64,000 bases of DNA from Bidens hawaiensis (taxonomy: Eukaryota; Streptophyta; Magnoliopsida; Asterales; Asteraceae): assembly GCA_021521415.1 (NCBI GenBank), contig JAIQDT010000027.1, positions 3,991,001-4,055,000 of the forward strand, in the 5' to 3' direction. Made by a program: the position numbers and the translations under genes. Positions 22,241 through 32,140 of the stretch are shown here, one piece after another. Position 1 is the first letter of the stretch; every line of letters begins with the position of its first letter. Below the pieces are notes generated by a model. The model saw only the letters and a program-made list of their open reading frames with translations. It was not told the DNA's origin and did no database searches.

Positions 22241-23028
22241 TCAGACCAATATTTCCGACACTTACCTACGATTTACTCTAGAATCATGTTTACTCTTTAG
22301 TTTGTATTTTCAACTTGATCGTTCGTTTGAGGAAGGTACGTGGTGGACACACTATGAGTGGCTAGGTAGTGATCCACCGCCTTTTCGATGATGGCGTTGC
22401 AAAAATGAGCGTCACGGTCACTTATGATGCCTCTCAGGGTACCGAATCGATTGAATAGATTTTTTAGAAATTTCACGACTACTCAGGCATTATTTGTAGG
22501 TAGAGCTTGAGCTTCCACCCACTTTGAAACATAGTCAATCACCACAAGTATGTACCGATTCCCACTAGAGGCGGGGAACGGTCCATGAAATCAATGTCCC
22601 AAATATCGAATATTTCAAGGAATTGGATTGGGTTTTGAGGCATTTCAATTTTAGATGAAATATTAAAGTACGTTGGCAAGCATCACATCTCGTAACAAAC
22701 TCTAGAGAATCTATAACAACTGATGGTCAGTAGAATTCACAACCAAAAACATTCTGCGCAATGGCATGACCATGGTGACCTCCCTTCAACTGGATTCTCC
22801 AACTCTATCGTACCGTATGAGAAAACATTTTTTACCACATAAGATCCCGTCCACTTCGACTTCACCTTTCCCGCAAACAACTTCATCCATAAATTATAAA
22901 AAATACCTTATCTCCCTCGTTAAACTCTTTTAGTCCCTTCCACTTCCTATCATGAAATATCTTTGTTTCCCTCGAACTCATGGATTTGAAAGTATCTTTT
23001 CCTATCCGCTTTGGTAAGATATTGATTA
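22241..23028 (-). pseudogene. Integrase array unit A (Athila-type, degraded)
   Basis: On the minus strand this carries, from high to low coordinates: integrase C-terminal segment (GLKEFNEGDKVF near 22920), an abnormal junction near 22800, the zinc-finger end ([10 protein letters not shown] near 22690), the core ([23 protein letters not shown] stretch, then SDRDAHFCN near 22400) and a decayed YHPQT/QVENTN motif near 22330. The order C-terminus then N-terminus is impossible in one integrase and indicates a tandem-duplication junction. Many stops are present. Confidence 0.7.
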
Positions 23029-23804
23029 TGATGGCGTTGCAAAAATGAGCGTCACAGTCACTTATGATGGCTCTCGGGGTACCGAAATGATTGAATAGAT
23101 TTCTGAGAAATTTTAGCTAGACGAGCATTATTTATAGGTAGAGTTTGAGCTTCCACCCCCTTTGAGACATACTCAATCTCCACGTGTATGTATCGATTCC
23201 CCCTAGAGGTGGGGAACGATCAATAAAGTCAATGCCCCCAAAATATATTTTTTGAAGAAATTAGATTAGGTTTTGAGGAACATCGTTTTTAGAGGAAATA
23301 TTTCTAGTACGTTGGCAAGCATCACATCTCCTAACAAACTCTGGAGCATCCTTAACAACCGATAGGAAATAGATCCCACAATCAAAAACTTTCTGCGTAG
23401 TGGCATGAGGACCATGGTAAGCTCCTGTCAACTGGATTGTCCAACTCTATTGTACCATACGAAAAAACATTTTTTACCACATAATGCCACGCCCACTTCG
23501 ACTTCAAATTTCCCGCAAACAAATTCATCTGAGAATTATACAAAAATACCTTATCTCCCTCATTGAATTCTTTTACTCCCTTCAACTTCTGATCATGAAG
23601 TATCTTTGGTTTCTCATTGATGTTAAATGATCGAGCATATGCCGCATCCCGAAGCTCCTCCAACTTATGGATTTGAAAGAATCTTTTCCAAGCCGCTTTG
23701 GTAGGATCTTGATTTACTGTTGTTAGGGCCCGAAGAGCATGATGTTCAAATTCCACATAGAGATGACATATTTAACTTTATACGATCATCAAGAGTGTTG
23801 TTCC
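23029..23804 (-). pseudogene. Integrase array unit B (Athila-type, degraded)
   Basis: The longest frame (23756-23382) reads EFEHHALRALTTVNQDPTKAA, FFQIHKLEELRDAAYARS, then KGVKEFNEGDKVFLYNSQM, GNLKSKWAWHYVV and VFSYGTIELDNP, the C-terminal part of an Athila-type integrase. It then runs over the junction into HYAESF, where the next unit's zinc-finger region begins in another phase. Core sequence follows at 23290-23030. The rest of the unit continues at 35391 beyond the inserted hAT-like element. Confidence 0.78.
23797..23804. repeat. 8-bp flank of hAT-like element, left copy (GTTGTTCC)
   Basis: Pairs with GTGGTTCC at 35383-35390 (7 of 8). Joining the flanks restores the array sequence as seen in unit D near 36330-36370. 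Confidence 0.65.
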
Positions 23805-23881
23805 CAGTGGCGGAGCCACACTATGGTCACCGGGTTTGGCTGAACCGTGTCTTTTATCGGTTTTATATATAACCTATTGTA

Positions 23882-23886
23882 TCAAA
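23882..23886. repeat. Target site duplication of T3, left copy (TCAAA)
   Basis: Identical to 34678-34682. Confidence 0.92.
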
Positions 23887-24225
23887 TGTAACGCCCTGAA
23901 ATTCGATTGGTAAACTAGGATCGTGAAATCATCGGAAACTATAGACTTTGGGATTCTGGACGATAAGTTCGGAACCCATATCATTGGAAAAATCTGCTTT
24001 TATCATTTAAAATGTTTATTTTATAAAACGACATTTACGCCTGAAAAATATTAATTTTTATGCTTTCGAAAAATTAAATGTTCTTATTTAAAAAGATTTC
24101 AAATTATTATTCGGAAAATGGTTTTATAAAAGTTTTGCTGAAAAAGTTTTAGTTTGTTTAAAAACTTATGAACTCGACTAGTCTTGGCCCGTCGGTAGCC
24201 TAAACCCGAACCCGAGTCACCCGAG

Positions 24226-24233
24226 TATTTAAG
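24226..24233 (+). promoter_or_regulatory. Putative TATA box of T3
   Basis: TATTTAAG followed 25-80 bp later by CT-rich and GA-rich leader-like sequence (CATCTCTTTCATTTCCACC; TCTAGAGAGAGAAACTAGAG). Same place in the LTR as the TATA-like box of T2. The second copy is at 32480-32487. Confidence 0.45.
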
Positions 24234-24655
24234 CGGAAAATCAAGTATTCTTACACCATCTCTTTCATTTCCACCAACACTTCCCACCCAAACACTCTCA
24301 TTCTAGAGAGAGAAACTAGAGAGAGAAAGTCTTCAAACTTCAAATCCGAGTCCACAAATCTGTTTGTTGTTATTCTTGGTAAGATCTTCTTGAAAATCAT
24401 CCATTTTCATAACCATTTTCGGCCTCAAATCGAGCAAAAACACCCATTTTCGTTTCTAGAGTTTTCGGGTCAAAAACCGTCTTGTTTTGGTGTCAAAATG
24501 CAGGCTTTTGTGTTTAAAATCACTAGGAATCGATAGCCCTTTCAATCCCGAGCATTTCCATGTCAAAAACTTCGATTTTGGGTCAAAAATCTGGAAAATC
24601 TGAAAAACCCGTAGGTTTCTCCGTCGCCCAGCTTGAAGGAGTCGAATCAGACTCA

Positions 24656-24907
24656 TTCGATCGAACCAGTCGATCGAATCAGTCCAGTCGATCGAATAGG
24701 AAAGCAACCGAATGGTCTCCAACTCATTCGACCGAATGAGTTTCGTATTCGATCGAACGTGTTCCTATTCGATCGAACAAGTTCCATGTTCGACCGAACG
24801 AGTTTTTCCAACTGGTTCGACCAAATGTGTTTCTAGTTCGATCGAGTGTGCCTCAGATTCGACCGAATGTGTGTCTATTCGATCGAACGTGTTCCTATTC
24901 GATCGAA
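24656..24907 (+). repeat. Twelve near-palindromic TTCGAYCGAA motifs in T3 LTR
   Basis: TTCGATCGAA, TTCGACCGAA or one-base variants recur every 15-30 bp, with differing spacers (for example CAGTC, GTGTTCCTA, GAGTTTTTCC). The copy in the 3' LTR lies at 32910-33161. Short open frames here come only from the repetition. Confidence 0.85.
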
Positions 24908-25414
24908 TCAAGCCAGAACCAAGCTGTTTTCGTCTTTAAAACCCAGTTTTTGCTCGAGGCCGCGTAAGCTCGTTTTCTTAGACTTATAGCACGTTGTTAA
25001 CCTTATATATATGTTCAACTCTAGGCTAAGGAGATCTATTGTAGCACCATCCTAACCCGAGATCAAGGTGAGTTCATAGCCCCTATTTAAGCTTTTCAAA
25101 ACTATGGGGTGGAAACATGGTAACTTTACACGTTTGGATAAAATCATTTATGCAAACACTCTTTAAACTATAAACTTTTGGATTTCTACACACGTGCGGA
25201 AATCCACAAGCTTTTTAAGAATCTATAAACTTTGGAAATCTATGAACATGGGGAAAACCCATCAACTTATGGAGATCTAAGAACATTGGAAATCAATGAG
25301 TATGGGAAATTCTATGAACATTGACATCATGGGAATGGGAATCATATTCATATCATCATAGTCATTGTGTCAGCATGGAAATCTAGAGATCAAAGCATCA
25401 TGAGTTGAATTGGA

Positions 25415-25607
25415 CGCGAGAGTCTATTCTACTCTCGGTAGAACTCGCGACCATGAGTGGCATTCTATTCTCGGTGGCACTCGTAACTCATGGGATTTCA
25501 TACTAGTCTCGGTGAAATCCATAACTCTTGAGGACCTATACTAGTCTCGGTAGGGACCAAGGGAACCCAGGATTCTTTGGGGAGTCTATCCTACTCTCGG
25601 TAGAACC
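25415..25607 (+). repeat. Array of five hairpins with a conserved 12-base loop, T3 5' LTR
   Basis: Five consecutive stem-loops share the loop TNCTANTCTCGG but have different stems. (1) CGCGAG..TCTA with TAGA..CTCGCG, loop 25427-25438. (2) GAGTGGCA with TGGCACTC, one mismatch, loop 25463-25474. (3) ATGGGATTTCA with TGAAATCCAT, one bulge, loop 25501-25512. (4) GG..CCTA with TAGG..CC, loop 25539-25550. (5) GG..TCTA with TAGA..CC, loop 25589-25600. The 3' LTR copy is 8254 bp downstream. Confidence 0.75.
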
Positions 25608-26014
25608 TAGCTGAGTCCTGGATGACAAGAACGAGGTAGTCTTGGTTTAAGTCTTGCGTGGGATCAATCAAGTCTTGTGTGATCATTGAGTTTCATCATC
25701 ATTCATCATCATCATCATTTATTCACCATCATCTTGGATACTAGTAAACAGTGGGATCTTGGTGTTGGTTTATCTAGTAAACTTAGCATGCTCAAATCTA
25801 TATGTCCTTATTTATGCTTAACTGCTATGTGCTACATGTACCGTTGGGAGACCACAAATCTTTGAGTAATCTTATCACAAACGACTCTAATGGGAGAATA
25901 ATAAGCCCGCTGAGAGTCCAGGAGAACATTTCATGTTTTACTTACTACAAAAATCTCTTTGGGAAAACCAAGAGACCTTTTCTTACAAACCATCTTAAAA
26001 CCGGGTATTATATC

Positions 26015-26103
26015 CAAACATAGTAGTATAAGTTGTAGGAGTGGTGGGTTAGCAGCAGGTACACCCTATATATAAACCCCTACAACCTATACTAGTATGT
26101 TTG
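26015..26103 (+). repeat. Long hairpin with conserved 39-base core, T3 5' LTR
   Basis: 25-base arms (26015-26039 and 26079-26103) pair with only two mismatches: CAAACATA/TATGTTTG, TAGTATA/TATACTA and GTTGTAGG/CCTACAAC. The loop starts AGTGGTGGGTTAGC and ends ACACCC then TATATATAAACC. The same core with different paired arms occurs three times at 31608-32017. Confidence 0.8.
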
Positions 26104-26423
26104 TGTATAAACTCTTTTTCTTTAAACCTATGAATTCACTCATCTACTTTATGTAGTTGACAGTTTGTTACATGTTTTCAGGAAATAATGCAGCAAGAAA
26201 TCCCTAGCAAGTTTAGAGGCCTTAGAGAGATGAAGGCTAGTCTAGGAGTTGTTTGGAAACTTGATATTTTGTACTAAAACAATTTGTTTCATGTTACCTG
26301 GATGGTGAAATATTTGACATTTTGGTTATGTTTATGCATTTAGACTTTTATACTATTGTGCTCAACAATCACGACTTAGTCGCCGCGCCTCGATTATTCC
26401 GCCATCACGATCGGGGTGTGACA

Positions 26424-26440
26424 GATTGGTATCAGAGCCA
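26424..26440 (+). promoter_or_regulatory. T3 primer binding site
   Basis: GATTGGTATCAGAGCCA right after the LTR; initiator Met-tRNA type. Confidence 0.93.
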
Positions 26441-26694
26441 GTGGTTATAGGGAATTAGGAAACCGACCTAGACTATAATCTAGGATCCTTGACTCTAGAT
26501 AGCTCATGCATCACAATCACATGTCTACACTTATATACGTGCTGCGTGCTTATGTGTTGTATATTAACTGTTAATCTCTTGAGCCATGTCATTCTGTGTT
26601 CTTGGTATAATCTATGTCCTCTATTCTTAATCTTTGGCGTGTCATTGATTCTATCTAACGCTCGTTTCTTTTTTTACTTTTCGTTTTGTCAAGA
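26441..26694 (+). other. T3 leader between PBS and gag
   Basis: 254 bp of T-rich sequence without a credible frame. The T1/T2 ORF0 is absent from this place. Confidence 0.7.
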
Positions 26695-28062
26695 ATGCCT
26701 CCCAGACGTGCACCCGCCCCCTTGGACTCCGCTGATCTAGCCAACCTTATAGCCCAACAGATCGCGGCTGTGTTACCAGGCATGGTAACAGCCATCAGCC
26801 AGGGGCTGAGGCAAGAAGGAACCTCTGGGGCCAACCAAATTCCAGCTCAGAACGCAAATGAACCAGCAAATAAGCCATACAAGGACTTCATGGCTACCAA
26901 ACCCACCAGCTTCAGCGGTTCGGAAGGCGCCGTTGGTCTCCTCCAGTGGATCGAAAAGATGGAGGCTGCCTTTGTTATTAGCTCGTGCCCTGAGACACTG
27001 AAAGTCACGCACGCGGCAAGCATGTTGTCTAAACGCGCGCTGACCTGGTGGAACAACGAGATAAGAACCCGCGGGCGTGAGGCTGCCTTGGCCATGACCT
27101 GGTCGGAATTTGTAGCTTTGGTTACCCGCGAGTTCGTACCTCGCAGTGAGGTGCAGAAACTTGAAGCTGAGTTTTGGGTGCACAGAATGAAGGGCGCTGA
27201 TCACCAAGGGTACACGGAGCGTTTTCACGAGCTCTCCCTTCTCGTACCACACTTGGTCACCCCTCCCTCCCGGGCTATTGAGCTTTACATCAATGGCCTA
27301 CCTGACACTGTCCGTGGAATCGTTATCGGGGCTGACCCATCAACCCTACAAGCGGCCATTGAACTAGCTGCCCGACTGACCCAGGACCAGGTTAAGACTG
27401 GGGTCCTAGCCAAAGGTACGGGCAAGGCCGCTGAGGGCTCATCCAAAAATATCAACCGCATCAAAAAGCGTAAGGCTAGCAGTTACGCGATGGTTACTCC
27501 CGCAACCCCAATCAGCTCTGTCGCTCCTGCTCCCACCCCTTCTGGAAGGCCAAAGAGGGAGTACACTGGGGTTCACCCCAAGTGCGGCACTTGCCAATTT
27601 CATCACCCTGCCGGAACCCCGTGCTGGAAATGCACGAACTGTGGACGTTTGGGGCACCTAGCGGAACGCTGCAGATTTCAAGGTAATCAACTGGCAATAC
27701 AGAGCAGCAGTTCCCAACCCAGCAACACTCGAAGCTGTTTCGAGTGTGGAGCCACGGACAATTTCAGGAGCAGGTGTCCTCGTCTGGAAAGTCTTCCTCC
27801 GGCCCGAGGCCGAGCCTTTACTATTGGCGCTGCTGAAGCTCGCCAAAATCCTGACGTCATTACTGGTACGTTCATCCTTAACAATCTCTGGGTTTCTATT
27901 CTATTTGACACGGGTGCAGATAGGAGTTTTATTTCTAGCGAGTTGGTCCCATTGCTTAATCTAGGAACCTCTGTCTTAGACCCCAGCTTTCTCTGTCGAA
28001 ATGGCAAACGGAGAGTCTACCCAAGTGAACAAAATCGTTCGCGATTGCACGCTTACGTTTGA
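26695..28062 (+). CDS. T3 gag and aspartic protease (ends by frameshift)
   Basis: Start chosen at the first in-frame ATG, 26695 ([20 protein letters not shown]). Residues 60-210 are the plant gypsy Gag domain ([50 protein letters not shown]). A basic, Pro-rich linker with IKKRKAS follows. Zinc groups: [14 protein letters not shown], canonical [14 protein letters not shown], and [14 protein letters not shown], in which the ligand His is Asn. The protease site [13 protein letters not shown] is intact. Near 27990 one extra base shifts the frame, giving a false tail that stops at 28062; pol continues in the next phase. Confidence 0.9.
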   Translation: MPPRRAPAPLDSADLANLIAQQIAAVLPGMVTAISQGLRQEGTSGANQIPAQNANEPANKPYKDFMATKPTSFSGSEGAVGLLQWIEKMEAAFVISSCPETLKVTHAASMLSKRALTWWNNEIRTRGREAALAMTWSEFVALVTREFVPRSEVQKLEAEFWVHRMKGADHQGYTERFHELSLLVPHLVTPPSRAIELYINGLPDTVRGIVIGADPSTLQAAIELAARLTQDQVKTGVLAKGTGKAAEGSSKNINRIKKRKASSYAMVTPATPISSVAPAPTPSGRPKREYTGVHPKCGTCQFHHPAGTPCWKCTNCGRLGHLAERCRFQGNQLAIQSSSSQPSNTRSCFECGATDNFRSRCPRLESLPPARGRAFTIGAAEARQNPDVITGTFILNNLWVSILFDTGADRSFISSELVPLLNLGTSVLDPSFLCRNGKRRVYPSEQNRSRLHAYV

Positions 28063-31000
28063 TCAGACGTCTCTTAACATTGACCTCATCCCTATGCAAT
28101 TAGGAAGTTTCGATGTAATTGTTGGGATGGATTGGTTGTCCATCAACCACGCGGAAGTGGTGTGTGCTGAGAAGCTCATTCGCGTTCCTTGTTCTTCTGG
28201 CGAGTCCATAATTATTCAAGGAGAAAGATCAGGTAGATGTCTGAAATTAATCTCCTGCTTTAAAGCTCGGCGATGCCTTCGAAAGAAGTGTCTCGCCTTC
28301 CTAGCTCATGTCTCCATCAAGAAATCTTTGGGGAAGAAGCTCTCTGATGTCCCCGTTGTGCGTGAATTTCCAGACGTTTTTCCTAAAGACTTACCCGGAC
28401 TACCTCCTAGCCGACAAGTCGAATTCCACATCGAATTAGTTCCCGGTGCAACCCCCGTGGCAAAATCTCCGTATCGTTTGGCTCCGTCAGAAATGCAGGA
28501 ATTATCGAGCCAGCTACAGGAACTACTAGACAAGGGTTTTATTCGCCCTAGTTCATCTCCATGGGGAGCTCCAGTCCTCTTCGTCAAGAAGAAGGACGGA
28601 TCTTTCCGGATGTGCATAGACTATCGTGAGCTTAACAAACTCACGGTCAAGAATCGGTATCCATTACCAAGGATTGACGATCTTTTCGACCAGCTGCAAG
28701 GAGCCACTTACTTTTCCAAGATCGACCTACGCTCAGGTTATCACCAAGTACGCGTCATGGAGGACGACATCGCGAAAACCGCTTTCAGAACTCGTTATGG
28801 ACACTACGAGTTCCTAGTCATGCCTTTTGGTTTGACGAATGCCCCTGCGGTGTTCATGGATCTCATGAATCGCGTTTGTCGTCCATACCTGGACCAGTTT
28901 GTTATCGTCTTCATTGACGATATTCTCGTTTATTCCCGCTCTAAAGCCGACCATGAGCTTCATCTCAGGCTTACCTTGGATCTGCTGAGGAAAGAGCAAC
29001 TCTACGCCAAATTCTCCAAATGCGAATTCTGGCTAAGGGAAGTTCAATTCTTAGGTCACATCATTAACAAGGAAGGCATTCATGTCGACCCTGTCAAGAT
29101 TGAAGCCATCAAAAATTGGGGAGCGCCTACAACGCCAACCGAAATTCGTTCATTTCTTGGTTTAGCTGGGTACTACCGTCGATTCATCTCGAACTTTTCA
29201 AAGATCGTATTGCCTCTCACAATGTTAACTCAAAAAGGGGAACCATTCATTTGGAACCAAGAGCAAGAAGAGGCTTTCCAAACATTGAAACATAAACTCT
29301 GTCATGCACCAATCCTGTCACTTCCTGAGGGTAACGATGATTTTGTTGTTTATTGCGACGCCTCGAGCCAAGGTCTAGGCTGCGTCTTAATGCAACGCGG
29401 TAAGGTCATCGCTTATGCCTCGCGCCAACTCAAGAGTCATGAGAGGATTTATGTCACCCACGACTTGGAATTGGGTGCTGTGGTCTTTGCCTTAAAAATA
29501 TGAAGACACTACCTGTACGGTACGAAATGTGTCATCTTCACCGACCACAAGAGCCTACAACACATCCTCAACCAAAGGGAGCTAAACATGCGACAACGTC
29601 GATGGGTTGAACTCCTAAGTGACTACGACTGCGAAATCCGCTACCACCCTGGAAAGGCTAACGTAGTGGCTGACGCGTTAAGTCGCAAGGAAAGGACCCA
29701 GTTGCATGCGATCCGTATTCAGTCCAATCTTCCCTCCTTGGTTCTTGAAGCTCAAAAGCAAGCGATTGCTGGTGGTGATCTCAAAAATATGCTATCTTGC
29801 GGTGCCGAACGGAAGTTTGAAACCAAGTATGATGGTATACTTTACTACTTAAATCGCATGTGGATTCCAAACTCTGAACCACTTCGAGAACTTATCCTGA
29901 ACGAAGCGCACAAATCCAGATACTCTATTCACCCGGGCAGTGATAAAATGTATCAGAATCTCAAGTCTCACTTCTGGTGGCCGGGTATGAAGAAAGTCAT
30001 AGCTTTGTACGTCGGTAGGTGCCTAACATGCTCGCGGATCAAGACTGAACATCAGAGACCATCTGGCCTGTTACAAAAACCGATCATACCGCAGTGGAAG
30101 TGGGACGAAGTCGCTATGGACTTCATTACCAAACTCCCGCGGACACCCAGCGGTTATGACACGATTTGGGTTATCGTGGATTACTTGACCAAGTCTGCCC
30201 ACTTTCTCCCTGTCCGCGAGGACTACACTACGGAGAAGCTGGCGCGGATTTACATTCGTGAGATCGTAACCCGTCACGGTGTGCCTAAGGGCATCACGTC
30301 TGACCGTGACCCCTCTTTTGCGTCAAGGTTCTGGAAGTCATTTCAGAAAGCCTTTGGGACAAGTGTGAAACTTAGCTCTGCCTATCATCCTGAAACGGAC
30401 GGACAGAGCGAAAGGACCATACAAACCCTGGAGGATATGCTCAGAGCCTGTATCCTTGAATTCGGTAGTAGCTGGGAGACTCACCTTCCTCTTGCAGAGT
30501 TCTCATACAATAACAGCTATCATGCTACCATCAAATGCGCACCATTCGAGGCACTCTATGGCAGGAAATGTCGTTCTCCACTGTGTTGGTCCGAGACCGG
30601 AGATTCTCAAATCCTCGGCCCGGAACTGATACAGGAAACCACTGACAGTATCGCCATCATCCAGCAAAGACTTAAGGACGCCCGCTGTCGACACAAGTAT
30701 TACGCTGACAAACGCCGCAAACCTCTGGAGTTCCAAATAGGCGATCGCGTAATGCTCAAAGTTTCCCCCTGGAAGGGCATTGTTCGCTTCGGGAAAAAGG
30801 GAAAGTTTGCTCCAAGGTACGTAGGACCTTTCAAGATCATCGAAAAGGTCGGACCCGTAGCCTATCGCTTGGAATTGCCTCCAGAACTCAGCCGTGTTCA
30901 CAACGTTTTTCATGTGTCGCAACTCAAAAAGTGCCTCGTTGACGAGACCGCTCAAATCCCGATCGACACGGTTCGCATCGACGACAAACTACACTTTGTT

Positions 31001-31156
31001 GAGGAACCTGTCGAGATCCTAGATCGAGAAGTCAAAAGGACTAAGCGAAGCCGGATACCCATAGTCAAGGTACGTTGGAACAACCATCGTGGACCCGAGT
31101 TCACATGGGAGCGAGAGGATAAGATGAAGGAGGAATACCCTCATCTGTTCGCATAG
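28001..31156 (+). pseudogene. T3 pol: RT, RNase H, integrase, chromodomain (one internal stop)
   Basis: One phase runs from the end of protease ([16 protein letters not shown]) to the end, cut only by TGA at 29501-29503 inside RNase H, where relatives have Trp. [54 protein letters not shown]. RNase [35 protein letters not shown]. Integrase: [19 protein letters not shown] and CLTCSRIK zinc finger, MDFITKLPR (Asp), [11 protein letters not shown] (Asp), GQSERTIQ (Glu). C-terminus: [34 protein letters not shown] and a chromodomain ([26 protein letters not shown]). Catalytic residues are all present; the stop and the upstream frameshift disable it. Confidence 0.93.
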
Positions 31157-31485
31157 TCATCATCTTTGTAATTCTAGAAATCTTGGAGTCTATGTAATCG
31201 TAATCATGTAATCAGGGACCAATATCAATCAATGAAGTATCATGTTGTTCCTATTTGCTTATAAATATTCTCTTATTTGCATAACACCAAGTTTGGCTAC
31301 CCATGACTCGTGCTGGAAAACACAAGTTGTGCATACTTAATCATGTAAACATTGGGGTAAACTATGTATCATTGAGCCAAAATTTGTCATCATTCTAGCA
31401 TTCATGAAGCATGGTTGTGTGTGTGTGTGTGGTGTCGTGTCGATTTTTCTAGCCGCACACAATGGAGTTTATACATTGATACAAG

Positions 31486-31530
31486 GTGAACTCGTAATTA
31501 TAGTCCGGAATATAATTACATCAAGTTCAC
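31486..31530 (+). repeat. Inverted repeat in T3 3' UTR
   Basis: Arms GTGAACT + GTAATTATA (31486-31502) and TATAATTAC + AGTTCAC (31511-31530), all 16 pairs matching, with a small internal loop (C against ATCA) and the terminal loop GTCCGGAA. Confidence 0.85.
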
Positions 31531-31607
31531 AGGTGTATACGTGTATAAACAATATGCTATTGTGTAACTATGAGTCGTGAACTCAAGCTTCGTGTAGGGA
31601 ATTAATC

Positions 31608-31676
31608 AATGAATGTTGAAGGAGTGGTGGGTTAGCCGCTGGTACACCCTATACATAAACCCCTTCGGCACAAGTT
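31608..31676 (+). repeat. 39-base-core hairpin, 3' UTR copy 1
   Basis: Inner arms GTTGAAGG (31615-31622) and CCTTCGGC (31662-31669) pair with two G-U; outer arms TAATCAA/TTGATTA pair fully. The core has AGCCGCTGG and TATACATAAACC. Confidence 0.8.
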
Positions 31677-31775
31677 GATTATGTCTGAAGCGAGACTTGG
31701 AATTAGGGACTCATAGTTAGCGTGGCAGCTGTGAGGCGTTAAATTCAAGAGTTATTGAGGGAATTATTCATTGGA

Positions 31776-31842
31776 GATTGAAGGAGTGGTGGGTTAGCCG
31801 CTGGTACACCCTATATATAAACCCCTTCAATCCGAAATGAAT
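31776..31842 (+). repeat. 39-base-core hairpin, 3' UTR copy 2
   Basis: Inner arms GATTGAAGG (31786-31794) and CCTTCAATC (31824-31832) pair perfectly; outer arms ATTCATT/AATGAAT pair perfectly across a 3x3 internal loop (GGA/CGA). Confidence 0.82.
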
Positions 31843-31931
31843 ATGTCTGATGTAAAGCTTGAAGGTGATGCCTTGTAGTGGAAAATAGTGTGTCGTCCTG
31901 TGTGTCATTGAACTAATAGGAGTCGAAAGAA

Positions 31932-32014
31932 ACACCCAAGTGGAGTTGAGGGAGTGGTGGGTTAGCCGCTGGTACACCCTATATATAAACCCCTTCAACT
32001 TGATTTGGGTGGTA
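31932..32014 (+). repeat. 39-base-core hairpin, 3' UTR copy 3
   Basis: Inner arms AGTTGAGGG (31944-31952) and CCTTCAACT (31992-32000) pair with one G-U; outer arms CACCCAA/TTGGGTG pair perfectly. Confidence 0.82.
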
Positions 32015-32130
32015 TCCAAGACGAAAATTAGGGGTAGTGGCGCATAGTGGTCATCATGGGATCATTTGATCTAAAACATCATTGCATCAACTATACTAAG
32101 TTCTAAATTTCGGGACGAAATTCCTCTAAA

Positions 32131-32140
32131 TTGGGGAGGA
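32131..32140 (+). promoter_or_regulatory. T3 polypurine tract
   Basis: TTGGGGAGGA immediately before the 3' LTR start TGTAACG, the expected plus-strand priming site. Confidence 0.85.

Larger units (their letters stand above)
23887..26423 (+). repeat. T3 5' LTR
   Basis: TGTAACGCCC to GGGGTGTGACA. Inferred U3 is about 330 bp, ending at a TATTTAAG box. The long transcribed part holds twelve TTCGATCGAA-like palindromes, an array of five conserved-loop hairpins and a long 25-bp-arm hairpin. The last 38 bp form another stem (CGCCTCGAT 26386-26394 with ATCGGGGTG 26410-26418, two G-U pairs) directly before the PBS. Confidence 0.95.
31157..32140 (+). other. T3 3' untranslated region, rich in inverted repeats
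   Basis: Noncoding. Contains a hairpin at 31486-31530, three copies of the 39-base-core hairpin (31608-31676, 31776-31839, 31932-32014), a TTTCG-GGA-CGAAA hairpin (32106-32122) and the purine tract at the 3' LTR. The core hairpins sit in tandem units spaced 172 and 158 bp that also share flanks such as GGGAATTA and ATGTCTGA. Confidence 0.8.

Noticed and set aside
24656..24907. CRISPR-like array
   Set aside because: Ten-base palindromes with irregular short spacers inside a plant LTR; wrong repeat length and genome type.
24456..24939. Frames rich in FDRTS / SIEPVDR repeats in the T3 LTR as a protein gene
   Set aside because: The repetition comes from the TTCGATCGAA motif array; frames on both strands show it and none is preserved beyond it.
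27980..28062. Programmed -1/+1 frameshift between gag-PR and pol in T3
   Set aside because: The shift falls after the protease active site inside one domain, with no slippery heptamer visible, and T2 reads the same region in one phase; a mutation is simpler.
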